Shown piece after piece: positions 17,703 to 24,878 of a stretch of 64,000 nt of DNA (the first letter of the stretch is position 1; every line of letters begins with the position of its first letter). The position numbers were made by a program, and so were the translations under genes. A model generated the notes under the pieces. The model searched no databases. It had not been told where the DNA came from and worked only from the letters and a program-made list of their open reading frames with translations. Source of the DNA: Thermoguttaceae bacterium (GTDB taxonomy: Bacteria > Planctomycetota > Planctomycetia > Pirellulales > Thermoguttaceae); assembly GCA_017407125.1 (NCBI GenBank), contig JAFQXE010000033.1, positions 1 to 64,000 of the forward strand, in the 5' to 3' direction.

Positions 17703-17810
17703 GCGGCGAGGCGCCGCCCCCAAACCGCGCTCCCGCGCGAGAGACAATAACCCGCTCCCGTTGGTCGCTTTGATTCTCTCGCAACTCGCAACTCGCAACT
17801 CGCAACTAAA
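17703..17810. repeat. GC-rich repeat copy B followed by CTCGCAA heptads
   Basis: GGCGAGGCGCCGCC, CCGCGCTCCCGCGCG and CCCGCTCCCGTTGGTCGCTT follow the recO stop directly, matching the copies at 528-617 and 62446-62520. From about 17776 there are four tandem CTCGCAA units to 17806. Confidence 0.8.
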
Positions 17811-17829
17811 AAGCGCCTTGCAACTAAAT

Positions 17830-19047
17830 ATGAATACTAAATATCAACTCTGTCGACTTTGCGCCATAGCCGCGATGAGCGTTGCGCTCTTTGCCGGTTG
17901 TACAAGCATGCAAGTTCGCGGAACCGTCAAAGATTGGGACTCCATTGCGGCTAACATCAACGCCAACCCTTCGCCAAAAGTCGATCAGAAAACGCTTGAT
18001 AATTCGTACGACACGCTCATCAAAGATCAAAAAGTTGACGGCGACGGCACGGGTTCGGACGTCGAATATATCGGAGACGCTTTCGTCGATTCCTACAGAC
18101 ATATAGTCAACGACCTGCCCAGCGTAACAGCCGCTCAGTCGTTGTTCAAAGAAGGACTGGATTTGTTCACTCAGAAAAAATACTCCGCCGCGGCGAAAAA
18201 GTTCTCGTCCTGCCAGTGGAAATGCTCGGTTAAAGACACGGTTCTTAAAGAAGACGCCATGTTCCTGGAGGCGGAGTGTTACTTCTTTGACAACAAGTAC
18301 TCCAAAGCGTTCAAACAGTATAACAAGGTTGCCAAAAACTACGAAAACTCACGTTATTCAGACCGTATGGCGGCAAGAATGTTTTCCATTGGACGTTATT
18401 GGGAAAACATGTACGACAAATATCATTACAATACGTTTGCCCCCAATTTCTGGGATAAACGCAGACCGATGTTTGATACAAACGGAAACGCTCGCAAGGC
18501 GTTTACCAGCGCTCAGCTGCAAAATGCCAACGGGACTTTTTCAGACGCAGCCGTTATGGCGTGCGGAAACAACTATTTCCGCGATGGACGATATACAGAG
18601 GCGTCTGAACAGTACGACCATTTGTGCGAGAATTATCCCAATTCCAAATACATCGTTCGCGCATATCTGCTCAACTTGCAGTGCAAGCTTCAGATGTATA
18701 TTGGCTCTCATTACGATTCCAAACCGCTGGAAGACGCGGAAAAGATCGCCAACCATCTGATCAACTTCTACGGTCCGGAACTGGACGCTCAGATGAGATC
18801 GGAGATTAAAGAAATTCAGTCCCATTTTGCAGAGCAGAAAGCTCAGCGCGATATGGCAATTGCGGAATATTACAAAGACAAAAAGTACTACGGCGCCGCC
18901 AGACAATACTACGGATACGTTCAGCAGGACTATCCCGGAACGGAATCGGCGCAGCAGGCAAGAAACGAATATCAGAAGATTGCCAATCTGCCTTCAGAAC
19001 CGGCGAAAAAGTTTGAATGGCTCAAGTACGTTTTCCCAGAGGATTGA
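17830..19047 (+). CDS. BamD-like outer-membrane lipoprotein with TPR repeats
   Basis: The 405-residue product has a lipoprotein signal (lipobox LFAGC at about residues 18-22). A TPR-rich region (about residues 100-390) carries SLFKEGLDLFTQKKYSAAAK, AMFLEAECYFFDNKYSKAFK, NNYFRDGRYTEASEQYDHL and GAARQYYGYVQQDYPGTESA. BamD proteins have this arrangement and bind BamA on the periplasmic face. It is longer than E. coli BamD (245 residues), with an extra central segment. The start ATG at 17830 is chosen because it gives the signal peptide; an upstream extension would only translate repeats. Position two genes after bamA supports the assignment, but a generic TPR lipoprotein is possible. Confidence 0.75.
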   Translation: MNTKYQLCRLCAIAAMSVALFAGCTSMQVRGTVKDWDSIAANINANPSPKVDQKTLDNSYDTLIKDQKVDGDGTGSDVEYIGDAFVDSYRHIVNDLPSVTAAQSLFKEGLDLFTQKKYSAAAKKFSSCQWKCSVKDTVLKEDAMFLEAECYFFDNKYSKAFKQYNKVAKNYENSRYSDRMAARMFSIGRYWENMYDKYHYNTFAPNFWDKRRPMFDTNGNARKAFTSAQLQNANGTFSDAAVMACGNNYFRDGRYTEASEQYDHLCENYPNSKYIVRAYLLNLQCKLQMYIGSHYDSKPLEDAEKIANHLINFYGPELDAQMRSEIKEIQSHFAEQKAQRDMAIAEYYKDKKYYGAARQYYGYVQQDYPGTESAQQARNEYQKIANLPSEPAKKFEWLKYVFPED

Positions 19048-19077
19048 TAATTTAACGAACAATCAACGACTTAATAC

Positions 19078-19602
19078 ATGAATCGCGTTTTTGCGCTTCT
19101 GACGACCCTCCTTACGGCGTGCCTGTTGACCGGTTGCGCCGGTTATCAAATTGGGAATCAGTCTCTGTATACAGCCAATATACAGACGATTTACATTCCA
19201 ATGGTTAAAGCGCCGACGTTAGGTCCGCACATGAGTGAACGGATTACGGAAGCGGTCGCAAAAGAGGTGGAACTTCGCACTCCTTATAAAATCACTCAGG
19301 CCAATCTCGCCAATGCTATTCTCAATATCGAGATTATCGATTACAAACAGGGTATCAATTTCAAAGACAAATGGGGCGGTCCGCGTCAGGACAATCTCGA
19401 AATGAAAGCAAAAGTTGAACTGGTTAACAGAGGAACGTTAAGCCCGGAATGTTCGTGCGAATTCTCTCTTGACCAGGAAGGCATCGTTTTGGGACACGGC
19501 TCCATGATTCCCGTCGCGGGGCAGTCAACGGCAACGGAACAGCAGGAAGCCATCGACCGCTTGGCGCGATGCATTGTCAATTCTTTGGAAAAACCGTGGT
19601 AA
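19078..19602 (+). CDS. LptE-family lipopolysaccharide assembly lipoprotein
   Basis: This 174-residue lipoprotein (lipobox LLTGC near residue 19) has the family opening CAGYQIGN, followed by YTANIQTIYIPMVKAPTLGP and the helix SERITEAVAKEVELRTPYKI, then beta strands ending in a helix EQQEAIDRLARCIVNSL. LptE plugs the LptD barrel that places lipopolysaccharide in the outer leaflet. It lies 30 bp after the bamD-like gene and probably belongs to the same transcript. LptD is not in the window. lpxA at 50439 fits the presence of lipid A. Confidence 0.8.
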   Translation: MNRVFALLTTLLTACLLTGCAGYQIGNQSLYTANIQTIYIPMVKAPTLGPHMSERITEAVAKEVELRTPYKITQANLANAILNIEIIDYKQGINFKDKWGGPRQDNLEMKAKVELVNRGTLSPECSCEFSLDQEGIVLGHGSMIPVAGQSTATEQQEAIDRLARCIVNSLEKPW

Positions 19603-20087
19603 ATGGGCGTGATGCGTCATCGAACGCATTGTCGTCCAGATTTCTTGAATCGTAATTTATATCAACAATCTTTTGTTAGAATTTCAGGAATGATAATAAA
19701 ACTGGTAATTTACATAAACAATTCTAATAATGTTAGTTTTGAATGTTGAAAAACTATACAATTTTTACCCGTGAATATTTGTCAAAGATTGCGTATATTA
19801 ACATGTGAGCGTTATATTATGCGGTATAAAAAAGCGCTATAAAAATTTTATATATTCTTGCAATATAATGTAAGGTTAGTCGTTATAGGAAGTGAAATAT
19901 ATTTGTTAATGTTGGCGCCGTAGCTGGAAGTTGACTTCCTGTATTGAGTTAAAATATTAAACGGATTTTCAAATGAATTCCGTTTTAACGACTGAATAAG
20001 CCGCTCGGTTTTTCGACATCCTGAATAGCAGGAACTTTGTTCCCTATAAGTGTTTTCCCACTAAGTTTTTGAAAACTGGAGAAAATT
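19603..20087. promoter_or_regulatory. AT-rich region upstream of lexA
   Basis: No gene. The stretch 19660-19900 is very AT-rich, with several possible -10 elements (for example TATAAT at 19864-19869) but no clean partner -35. At about 19949-19989 an inverted repeat around CGGATTTT/AATTCCG could form a hairpin. At 20031-20043 a perfect palindrome GGAACTTTGTTCC lies about 45 bp before the lexA start. It resembles half-sites of LexA operators (GAAC...GTTC) but with a 3-bp spacer. Confidence 0.45.
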
Positions 20088-20675
20088 ATGCCCAGAAAAT
20101 CCAAGGCGTTGACTAACCGTCAGCGAGAAGTTTATGAATTTATCAAGCGGACAATCAAGGCAAAAGGATATTGCCCAACCGTTCGCGAAATCGGGGACGC
20201 TGTCTCGATCAATTCTCCCAACGGCGTTATTGGGCATCTCCGCGCGTTGATTAAGAAGGGTTTGATTACCCGTCAGCCGCACTTGTCCCGATCAATTCAG
20301 CTTGTCAACCAGAAGGAATCCAGTTCTCTGGTTGCGGGAGCGACTATTGCCAACAACCAGTTCGTTCCGGCGGAAAATCCTTCTCAGACGATTCTGGAAC
20401 AGGTCGTTCCGGTTAACGGCGCCAACCAGTTCGTTACCGTAACAGACAATTCGTTCAGCGACGCTAAAATCGTTGCTGGAGACGTCATTGTCGTTCGTAC
20501 GGACGTTCCCGCCAGCGAAGGGCAAACAGTTTTAGCAACCGTTAAAACCGGCAAACTTTCCCTGCTCAAATGGGGCGCAGACGCCGTCAAAAAGATCGGT
20601 CAGGGCGACATTGCAGATTCCACCCAATGCCCGGCGGTTGTCGGCATTGCCGTTGGCGTTTTGAGAGCTCTCTAA
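20088..20675 (+). CDS. lexA: LexA-family repressor with altered autocleavage residues
   Basis: The 195-residue protein has a LexA N-terminal winged helix (residues 1-73; LTNRQREVYEFIKRTI, YCPTVREIGDAVSINSPNGVIGHLRALIKKGLI) and a peptidase-S24-like C-terminal domain (about 105-195; DAKIVAGDVIVVR, GIAVGVLRAL). LexA represses SOS genes until RecA filaments trigger self-cleavage by a Ser-Lys dyad at an Ala-Gly bond. Here Ser122 sits at the expected place (DNSFSD). In the segment that normally reads A-T-V/L-K-R, however, the protein reads LSLLKW, so Lys is replaced by Leu160 or shifted by one to Lys161. The cleavage region reads TIANNQ, with Ala-Asn at 88-89. Self-cleavage is therefore doubtful. 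The start is supported by TGGAGA upstream. Two terminator hairpins follow. Confidence 0.85.
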   Translation: MPRKSKALTNRQREVYEFIKRTIKAKGYCPTVREIGDAVSINSPNGVIGHLRALIKKGLITRQPHLSRSIQLVNQKESSSLVAGATIANNQFVPAENPSQTILEQVVPVNGANQFVTVTDNSFSDAKIVAGDVIVVRTDVPASEGQTVLATVKTGKLSLLKWGADAVKKIGQGDIADSTQCPAVVGIAVGVLRAL

Positions 20676-20706
20676 TACCCGGTTTCAAAACACGGTATAT
20701 AAAAAG

Positions 20707-20758
20707 CAACGCTTTACGAAGAAAGGAGTTATTCTTCGCAAAGCGTTGTTTTGTTTTT
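20707..20758 (+). terminator. Intrinsic terminator of lexA
   Basis: CAACGCTTTACGAAGAA pairs with TTCTTCGCAAAGCGTTG across a short loop and is followed by TTTTGTTTTTA. The stem is about 17 bp with one mismatch. Confidence 0.88.
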
Positions 20759-20770
20759 ATAGTAAACGCA

Positions 20771-20806
20771 TGCAGTCAGAGCAGGTTCTGACTGCAATTT
20801 TTTTTA
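20771..20806 (+). terminator. Second terminator hairpin after lexA
   Basis: TGCAGTCAGA, a 5-base loop and TTCTGACTGCA precede a run of nine T. It reads as a plus-strand terminator in tandem with the previous one. The T run reaches the stop codon of convergent argD, so the two transcripts would be kept apart. Confidence 0.8.
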
Positions 20807-21982
20807 CGCCTGATGGTTGACGATGACGTCTTCGAGAATGTCGAGTCCTTCTTTTGCCTGATCCATGGTCAGGTTGATAGCCGGGAGCATACGAATGACG
20901 ACGTTGTGGGTGCAGTTGATTAACAGCCCGCGTTCCATGCACTCTTTGACGGCGAACGCGCCTTCGACGTTGAGTTCAATGCCGATCATCGTTCCGGCAC
21001 AGCGTATGTCCTTAATCAGACTGCACTTCTGCTGCATCTGCTCCGCTCTCTGACGGAAGTAATTCTCGATCTTTTTGGCGTTCTCGAGCAGATGTTCTTC
21101 TTCGATCATCTGGATGGTCGCGATACCGCCAGCCGCGGCGATGGGGTTTCCGCCAAAGGTGGAAGCGTGCATTCCGCGTTTAAGGTCGTGGGCGATGTCA
21201 GCTCGCGCCAGGAACGCGCCTGCGGCGGCTCCGCCGGAAATCGCTTTAGCAAGGGACATGGAATCGGGAGTAACGCCGAACTTCTGGTACGCGAACCAGT
21301 AACCCGTTCGACCGCAGCCGGTTTGAACTTCGTCAAAGTGCAGCAGCAAGTCGTTTTCGTCGCAAATCTGACGCAGTCCCTGAAGGAATCCCTCTGGAGG
21401 AATGCGGATCCCGCCTTCGCCCTGAATAGGTTCGATGAAAATCGCGGCGGTTTCTTCGTCGACCAGCTCTCGAACGGAATCGAGGTCGCCGAACTTCGCG
21501 TACATGAACCCGGGTACCAGCGGTCCCAGCCCGGCTTGATACTTCGCCTGAGCCGTCGCGGTCGTCGTCGCCAGCGTTCTGCCGTGGAACGAGCCTTCAA
21601 ACGTGATGATTTTATAGCGTCCTTTGGGAACCTGGTGAAGACGGATAAACTTTATCGCCGCTTCGTTCGCTTCCGCGCCGGAGTTGCAGAAGAAGGCTTT
21701 CCCGCCAAACGAGCGTTCGGACAGCATTTCCGCCCAGATTCCCTGCTGTTCCATGTACCAGGAGTTGGGAACGTGTACGAGCTTTTCCAGCTGATCTTGA
21801 ATCGCCTTGACGACTTTCGGCGGGCAATGCCCGAGCATGTCGCAGCCCCAGCCGGGGAAGAAGTCGATATAACGCTTGCCTTCGTCCGACCAAATGTACG
21901 AGCCTTCGCCGCGAACCAGCGTTACCGGGTATCGCGTGTAGTTTGGAATGACGTAACGATCAAAGCGTTCAATTGTGTTCAT
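20804..21982 (-). CDS. argD: Class III aminotransferase, acetylornithine type
   Basis: The 392-residue PLP enzyme matches acetylornithine/ornithine-type aminotransferases: GEGSYIWSDEGKRYIDFFPG near the start, NSGAEANEAAIKF for phosphate binding, FEGSFHGRT, IEPIQGEGG, LLHFDEVQTGCGRTG, and SLAKAISGG with the PLP-binding Lys. In arginine synthesis it would transfer an amino group to N-acetylglutamate semialdehyde; related enzymes act on succinyl-ornithine or 4-aminobutyrate. A frame extends five codons upstream to a TTG, but the ATG at 21982 is preferred. No other arginine genes are adjacent. A long hairpin separates it from rpsI upstream. Confidence 0.85.
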   Translation of the reverse strand: MNTIERFDRYVIPNYTRYPVTLVRGEGSYIWSDEGKRYIDFFPGWGCDMLGHCPPKVVKAIQDQLEKLVHVPNSWYMEQQGIWAEMLSERSFGGKAFFCNSGAEANEAAIKFIRLHQVPKGRYKIITFEGSFHGRTLATTTATAQAKYQAGLGPLVPGFMYAKFGDLDSVRELVDEETAAIFIEPIQGEGGIRIPPEGFLQGLRQICDENDLLLHFDEVQTGCGRTGYWFAYQKFGVTPDSMSLAKAISGGAAAGAFLARADIAHDLKRGMHASTFGGNPIAAAGGIATIQMIEEEHLLENAKKIENYFRQRAEQMQQKCSLIKDIRCAGTMIGIELNVEGAFAVKECMERGLLINCTHNVVIRMLPAINLTMDQAKEGLDILEDVIVNHQA

Positions 21983-22013
21983 GTTCGTAAAAGTCAAAAA
22001 GAGTAAATGAATA

Positions 22014-22083
22014 ACAAAAAAAACGGAAAGTGAAAAGCGAGAGGCAACTTGTTATAAGTATTCTCGCTTCTCACTTCCCGTTT
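22014..22083 (-). terminator. Terminator of the rplM-rpsI operon
   Basis: On the minus strand a stem of about 20 bp (arms at 22061-22082 and 22022-22042 with one or two mismatches and a loop of about 18 bases) is followed by a T run (A run at 22014-22023 on the plus strand). It lies between the rpsI stop and argD. Confidence 0.85.
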
Positions 22084-22118
22084 TATGACGTCAGACCGCA
22101 GTCTCGACGAGCGTAAAA

Positions 22119-22538
22119 TTAACGCTTGGAGAACTGAGTCGCACGACGGGCTTTTCGCAGACCGTACTTCTTTCTTTCCTTTTCTCGACCGTCTCGGGTG
22201 AGGAGGCTCTTTTCGCGGAGAACCTGTTCGGTTTCCGGATCGAACGCTTTCAGGGCGCGGGCGATAGCCAACTTGCAGGCGTCTGCCTGACCGGTGATTC
22301 CGCCGCCTTCGACGCGAATGATGACGTCAACGGATTCGGCTTTTTCGGTTGCCAGCAAGGGAGCCATGACGGCGTTGACGTGCTGTTCAATTTTGAAGAA
22401 GTCGTTGAGCGATCGTTTGTTGATGGAGATCTGACCTTTGCCGGCGCGAATGCGGGCGCGGGCGATGGAGGACTTGCGGCGTCCGGTTCCCAGAGCGTCG
22501 TTGAGTCCGTTGCCTTCGATAACTACTCTATCAGCCAT
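22119..22538 (-). CDS. rpsI: 30S ribosomal protein S9
   Basis: The 139-residue product ends in the typical S9 tail (TRDGREKERKKYGLRKARRATQFSKR), whose last basic residues reach the ribosomal P site. It also has GTGRRKSSIARARIRAG and GGGITGQADACKLAIARAL. It follows rplM by about 45 bp, the usual L13-S9 operon order. The first dozen residues (MADRVVIEGNGLND) are a slight extension relative to E. coli S9 (130 residues). Confidence 0.98.
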   Translation of the reverse strand: MADRVVIEGNGLNDALGTGRRKSSIARARIRAGKGQISINKRSLNDFFKIEQHVNAVMAPLLATEKAESVDVIIRVEGGGITGQADACKLAIARALKAFDPETEQVLREKSLLTRDGREKERKKYGLRKARRATQFSKR

Positions 22539-22583
22539 AATTATTTAACCTTTCTTATCGTGTATGTTAAAAGTAACAGAGCG

Positions 22584-23048
22584 TTATTTGGCTCCCAGAT
22601 TAACCAATTCCGGATTCTGCGCCTGATGCGGGTGTTCCGGACCAACGTATAACTTCAGCTTTTCGAGCATTTTGCGGCCGAGCTTGTTTTTCGGAAGCAT
22701 GCGTCGAACAGCGTCGTACAGAATTTGCGTGGGGCGCTGTTCCAGACGAGTGGCGGCGTTAACGCTGCGGAGACGCGGATAGCCCGTGTACCATGTGTAG
22801 CGTTTCTGTTCCCATTTTTTGCCGGAGAACTTAACCTTTTCAACATTGACGACAACGACGTATTCGCCAGTGTCGACGCCCGGGGTGAAAGTGGGTTTGT
22901 GCTTGCCCATCAGCCGGACAGCAATATCGCGAGCCAAACGACCAACGACTTTATCAGTCGCGTCGGTTACGACCCATTTATGCTCAACCTCAAGGGGTTT
23001 CGCCCAATAGGTTTTGTTCATTGTTGCTTTATTCGTTGATTCGTTCAT
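22584..23048 (-). CDS. rplM: 50S ribosomal protein L13
   Basis: The 154-residue product shows the L13 signatures KWVVTDATDKVVGRLARDIAVRLMGKHKPTF, VVVVNVEKVKFSGKKWEQK and AVRRMLPKNKLGRKMLEKLKLY. L13 is an early-assembly large-subunit protein and a translational regulator of its own operon in several bacteria. The annotated start has a modest AAGG upstream; a second Met at residue 10 (MNKTYWAKP) is the start expected from most L13 proteins, so the first nine residues are uncertain. A leader of about 205 nt with two hairpins precedes it. Confidence 0.97.
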   Translation of the reverse strand: MNESTNKATMNKTYWAKPLEVEHKWVVTDATDKVVGRLARDIAVRLMGKHKPTFTPGVDTGEYVVVVNVEKVKFSGKKWEQKRYTWYTGYPRLRSVNAATRLEQRPTQILYDAVRRMLPKNKLGRKMLEKLKLYVGPEHPHQAQNPELVNLGAK

Positions 23049-23253
23049 TGAACTATACCTTGAATAATTGTTAAAATGAAATATAATAAATACAAACGTC
23101 TGGAAACGATTCCTCAGACGCCGGCTGAAAGTCGTCTTTCCCCTGGACTTCTAACAACCTGGTGTAGTATACCGCGGCGGCTCTCACAATCTGAAATATA
23201 TGTATTTCAGAGGCTGAACGGGCAGAACCGGAACTCCGCCATATAAAACATTA
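23049..23253 (-). promoter_or_regulatory. Structured leader of rplM-rpsI
   Basis: Between the predicted start of transcription (about 23253) and rplM lie two inverted repeats: 23190-23211 (9-bp arms, 4-base loop, ending TTTCAGA) and 23097-23120 (CGTCTG...CAGACG with an inner GGAA/TTCC). Ribosomal protein leaders often bind their own product; L13 leaders are known in some bacteria. No match to a known L13 leader consensus was established. Confidence 0.4.
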
Positions 23254-23259
23254 GGGCAG

Positions 23260-23287
23260 ATTATACACTCATTCTCTATTTTTGCAA
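23260..23287 (-). promoter_or_regulatory. Sigma70-type promoter for rplM-rpsI
   Basis: On the minus strand TTGCAA (23287-23282) and TATAAT (23265-23260) are separated by exactly 16 bp. The distance to rplM is about 205 nt. Confidence 0.8.
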
Positions 23288-23299
23288 GGGGGAGGGGAG

Positions 23300-23340
23300 A
23301 AAAATTAGTTAGGAGTTAGGAATGAGGAGTGAGGAGGCGG
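23300..23340. repeat. GTTAGGA/GTGAGGA heptads upstream of pyrB
   Basis: Five to six 7-bp units (AGTTAGG, AGTTAGG, AATGAGG, AGTGAGG) lie between the divergent rplM and pyrB promoters. Cytosine-rich inverted units (CTTCCTCCTCCC) follow at 23360-23373. Confidence 0.65.
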
Positions 23341-23373
23341 TATGGTCGTTTATCCTGTCGTCTTCCTCCTCCC

Positions 23374-23401
23374 TTGTCAGTATTTTAATTCCGGTTATAA
23401 T
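23374..23401 (+). promoter_or_regulatory. Sigma70-type promoter for pyrB
   Basis: TTGTCA (23374-23379) and TATAAT (23396-23401) with a 16-bp spacer. Transcription would start near 23408, about 40 nt before the pyrB ATG. Confidence 0.78.
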
Positions 23402-23446
23402 CTATAGAAGTTATCCAAATACCATTCTTCTTTTGAGAGTTCGCTC

Positions 23447-24409
23447 ATGGACGACTTTATTTCCACATTGCCGTGCGTCGACAGCTGGCGGCACAAACAT
23501 TTGCTCGGTCTGGAATCCCTTTCCGCCGAGGACATCACTCTTTTGTTGGACGTCGCCGACCGGTTCCGAACGATCTGCAAGTCCGCTAAAAACAAGCTCA
23601 ATCTTCTTTCCGGCAAAACGGTCTGCACGCTGTTTTTCGAGAACTCCACCCGAACGCGAAGCAGCTTTACGCTTGCCGCTCAGCGGCTCGGGGCGTCTGT
23701 GCTGGCGTTTGCAGCAGGAACCAGTTCCATGTCGAAAGGGGAAACCGTCGTTGACACTGCCCGAAATATTGAGGCGATGGGCGTCGACTCGTTTGTCGTT
23801 CGACACAACATGCCCGGCGCGCCAAAGCTTATCAGCGAAAACGCCAGCGGCTGCGTCCTCAACGCCGGCGACGGCGCGCACGCTCACCCGACTCAGGCTC
23901 TGCTGGACATCCTGACAATTCGTCAGCGTTTGGGAACCTTGGAAGGCAAGACGGTCGCTCTGGTTGGCGACATCGCTCACAGCCGCGTCGCTCGATCCAA
24001 CATCTGGGGGCTGAAAAAGCTCGGTGCGAAGGTAATTCTCTGCGGTCCGTCAACGCTCGTGTCGTCTGAATGGGCTAAAATCGGCGTTGAATACAGCTAC
24101 TCTCTGGACGAAATTCTTCCCAACGTTGACGTGCTCAACTTGCTGAGAATCCAGTTTGAACGTCAGCAGTCCAGACCGTTCCCATCCGTTCGAGAGTACG
24201 AGCTTCTTTATACGATGAACGCTCGCCGGCTGGCGAAGGCGAAAAAAGACGTTTTGATTATCGCTCCCGGCCCGATCAACCGCGGCGTAGAAGTTACGGC
24301 GGAAGTCGCCGACGGTCCGCAGTCTGCCATTATCGACCAGGTTACCAACGGCTTGGCGGTTCGTATGGCTGCCCTCTGGCTGACGGATTTACGGCGCGAC
24401 GGCGAATAA
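23447..24409 (+). CDS. pyrB: Aspartate carbamoyltransferase catalytic subunit
   Basis: The 320-residue enzyme condenses carbamoyl phosphate with aspartate in pyrimidine synthesis. It has the carbamoyl-phosphate loop FFENSTRTRSSF (residues 63-74), the SSMSKGET loop with the Ser/Lys donated to the neighbouring active site, and HPTQALLD. The aspartate-domain segment is LRIQFERQ rather than the usual LRvQ.ER, and APGPINRGVE is present. The aspartate versus ornithine choice is clear from the GPINRGVE end. GAGAG lies upstream of the ATG. No regulatory pyrI or dihydroorotase pyrC is next to it. The small membrane protein gene follows 12 bp after the stop and may be cotranscribed. Confidence 0.95.
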   Translation: MDDFISTLPCVDSWRHKHLLGLESLSAEDITLLLDVADRFRTICKSAKNKLNLLSGKTVCTLFFENSTRTRSSFTLAAQRLGASVLAFAAGTSSMSKGETVVDTARNIEAMGVDSFVVRHNMPGAPKLISENASGCVLNAGDGAHAHPTQALLDILTIRQRLGTLEGKTVALVGDIAHSRVARSNIWGLKKLGAKVILCGPSTLVSSEWAKIGVEYSYSLDEILPNVDVLNLLRIQFERQQSRPFPSVREYELLYTMNARRLAKAKKDVLIIAPGPINRGVEVTAEVADGPQSAIIDQVTNGLAVRMAALWLTDLRRDGE

Positions 24410-24421
24410 TCCGGAATTCAA

Positions 24422-24703
24422 ATGAGCGTATTTGAAATCATCATGCTGATTTGTTTTGGCGCATCGTGGCCCTTCTCGATCGCCAAAACATACAGATTCA
24501 AGACCTCCGGCACGAAAAGCTATTTCTTTCTTTGGCTTGTCGTGATTGGCTATATCGCCGGGATTATCCATAAATATCTCTATTCCTGGGACTGGGTTGT
24601 AGCGTTGTATATTATCGACGCCTCTATGGTAGCAACCGACATGTTTTTGTGCTACTATTACGATTGGAAGAACAGGAAATCCAAAGAGATTACCAATCGA
24701 TGA
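24422..24703 (+). CDS. Small three-helix membrane protein (PQ-loop-like)
   Basis: The 93-residue protein has three hydrophobic segments (about residues 4-20, 33-50 and 58-78) with short charged loops and a Lys/Arg-rich C-terminus. The pattern GASWPFSIAKTYRFKTSGTKSYFFL recalls small PQ-loop (SemiSWEET-like) proteins, which have three helices per protomer, but no transport function can be claimed. It starts 12 bp after pyrB. Its TGA stop is formed by the first bases of a transposon-like repeat (ATGAAAGGCGG), so its original C-terminus may have been longer or different. Confidence 0.7.
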   Translation: MSVFEIIMLICFGASWPFSIAKTYRFKTSGTKSYFFLWLVVIGYIAGIIHKYLYSWDWVVALYIIDASMVATDMFLCYYYDWKNRKSKEITNR

Positions 24704-24878
24704 AAGGCGGTAATGGAGTTCGCCAACGGCGAACGGAATTACGCATTCGCCGGAACGGCGAACAAAACATTGGAACAACCATAAACCAATGGTGTTTAGT
24801 AATTCCGGCTTTTAGGTTCGCCTTTGGCGAACTGCGTAATTCCGCTCCCTTCGGTCGCTTCATTACCGCCTTCCATTT
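24700..24878. mobile_element. RAYT-derived non-autonomous element, copy 1
   Basis: A 179-bp unit bounded by inverted ends ATGAAAGGCGGTAATGGAG and (complement) AAATGGAAGGCGGTAATG. Its left half matches the inverted right end of the RAYT element at 32036-32837, and its right half matches the inverted left end, including TTCGCCGGAACGGCGAACAA and ACCATAAACCAATG-type segments. It looks like an internal-deletion derivative lacking the transposase. It sits between two convergent genes and overlaps both stop codons. Confidence 0.85.

Noticed and set aside
17656..17829. Upstream extension of the BamD-like gene
   Set aside because: It would translate the end of recO and two repeats, and it lacks the signal peptide that begins at 17830.
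21092..22006. 304-codon plus-strand frame opposite argD
   Set aside because: Antisense shadow of argD; codon pattern and lack of any family motif argue against a gene.
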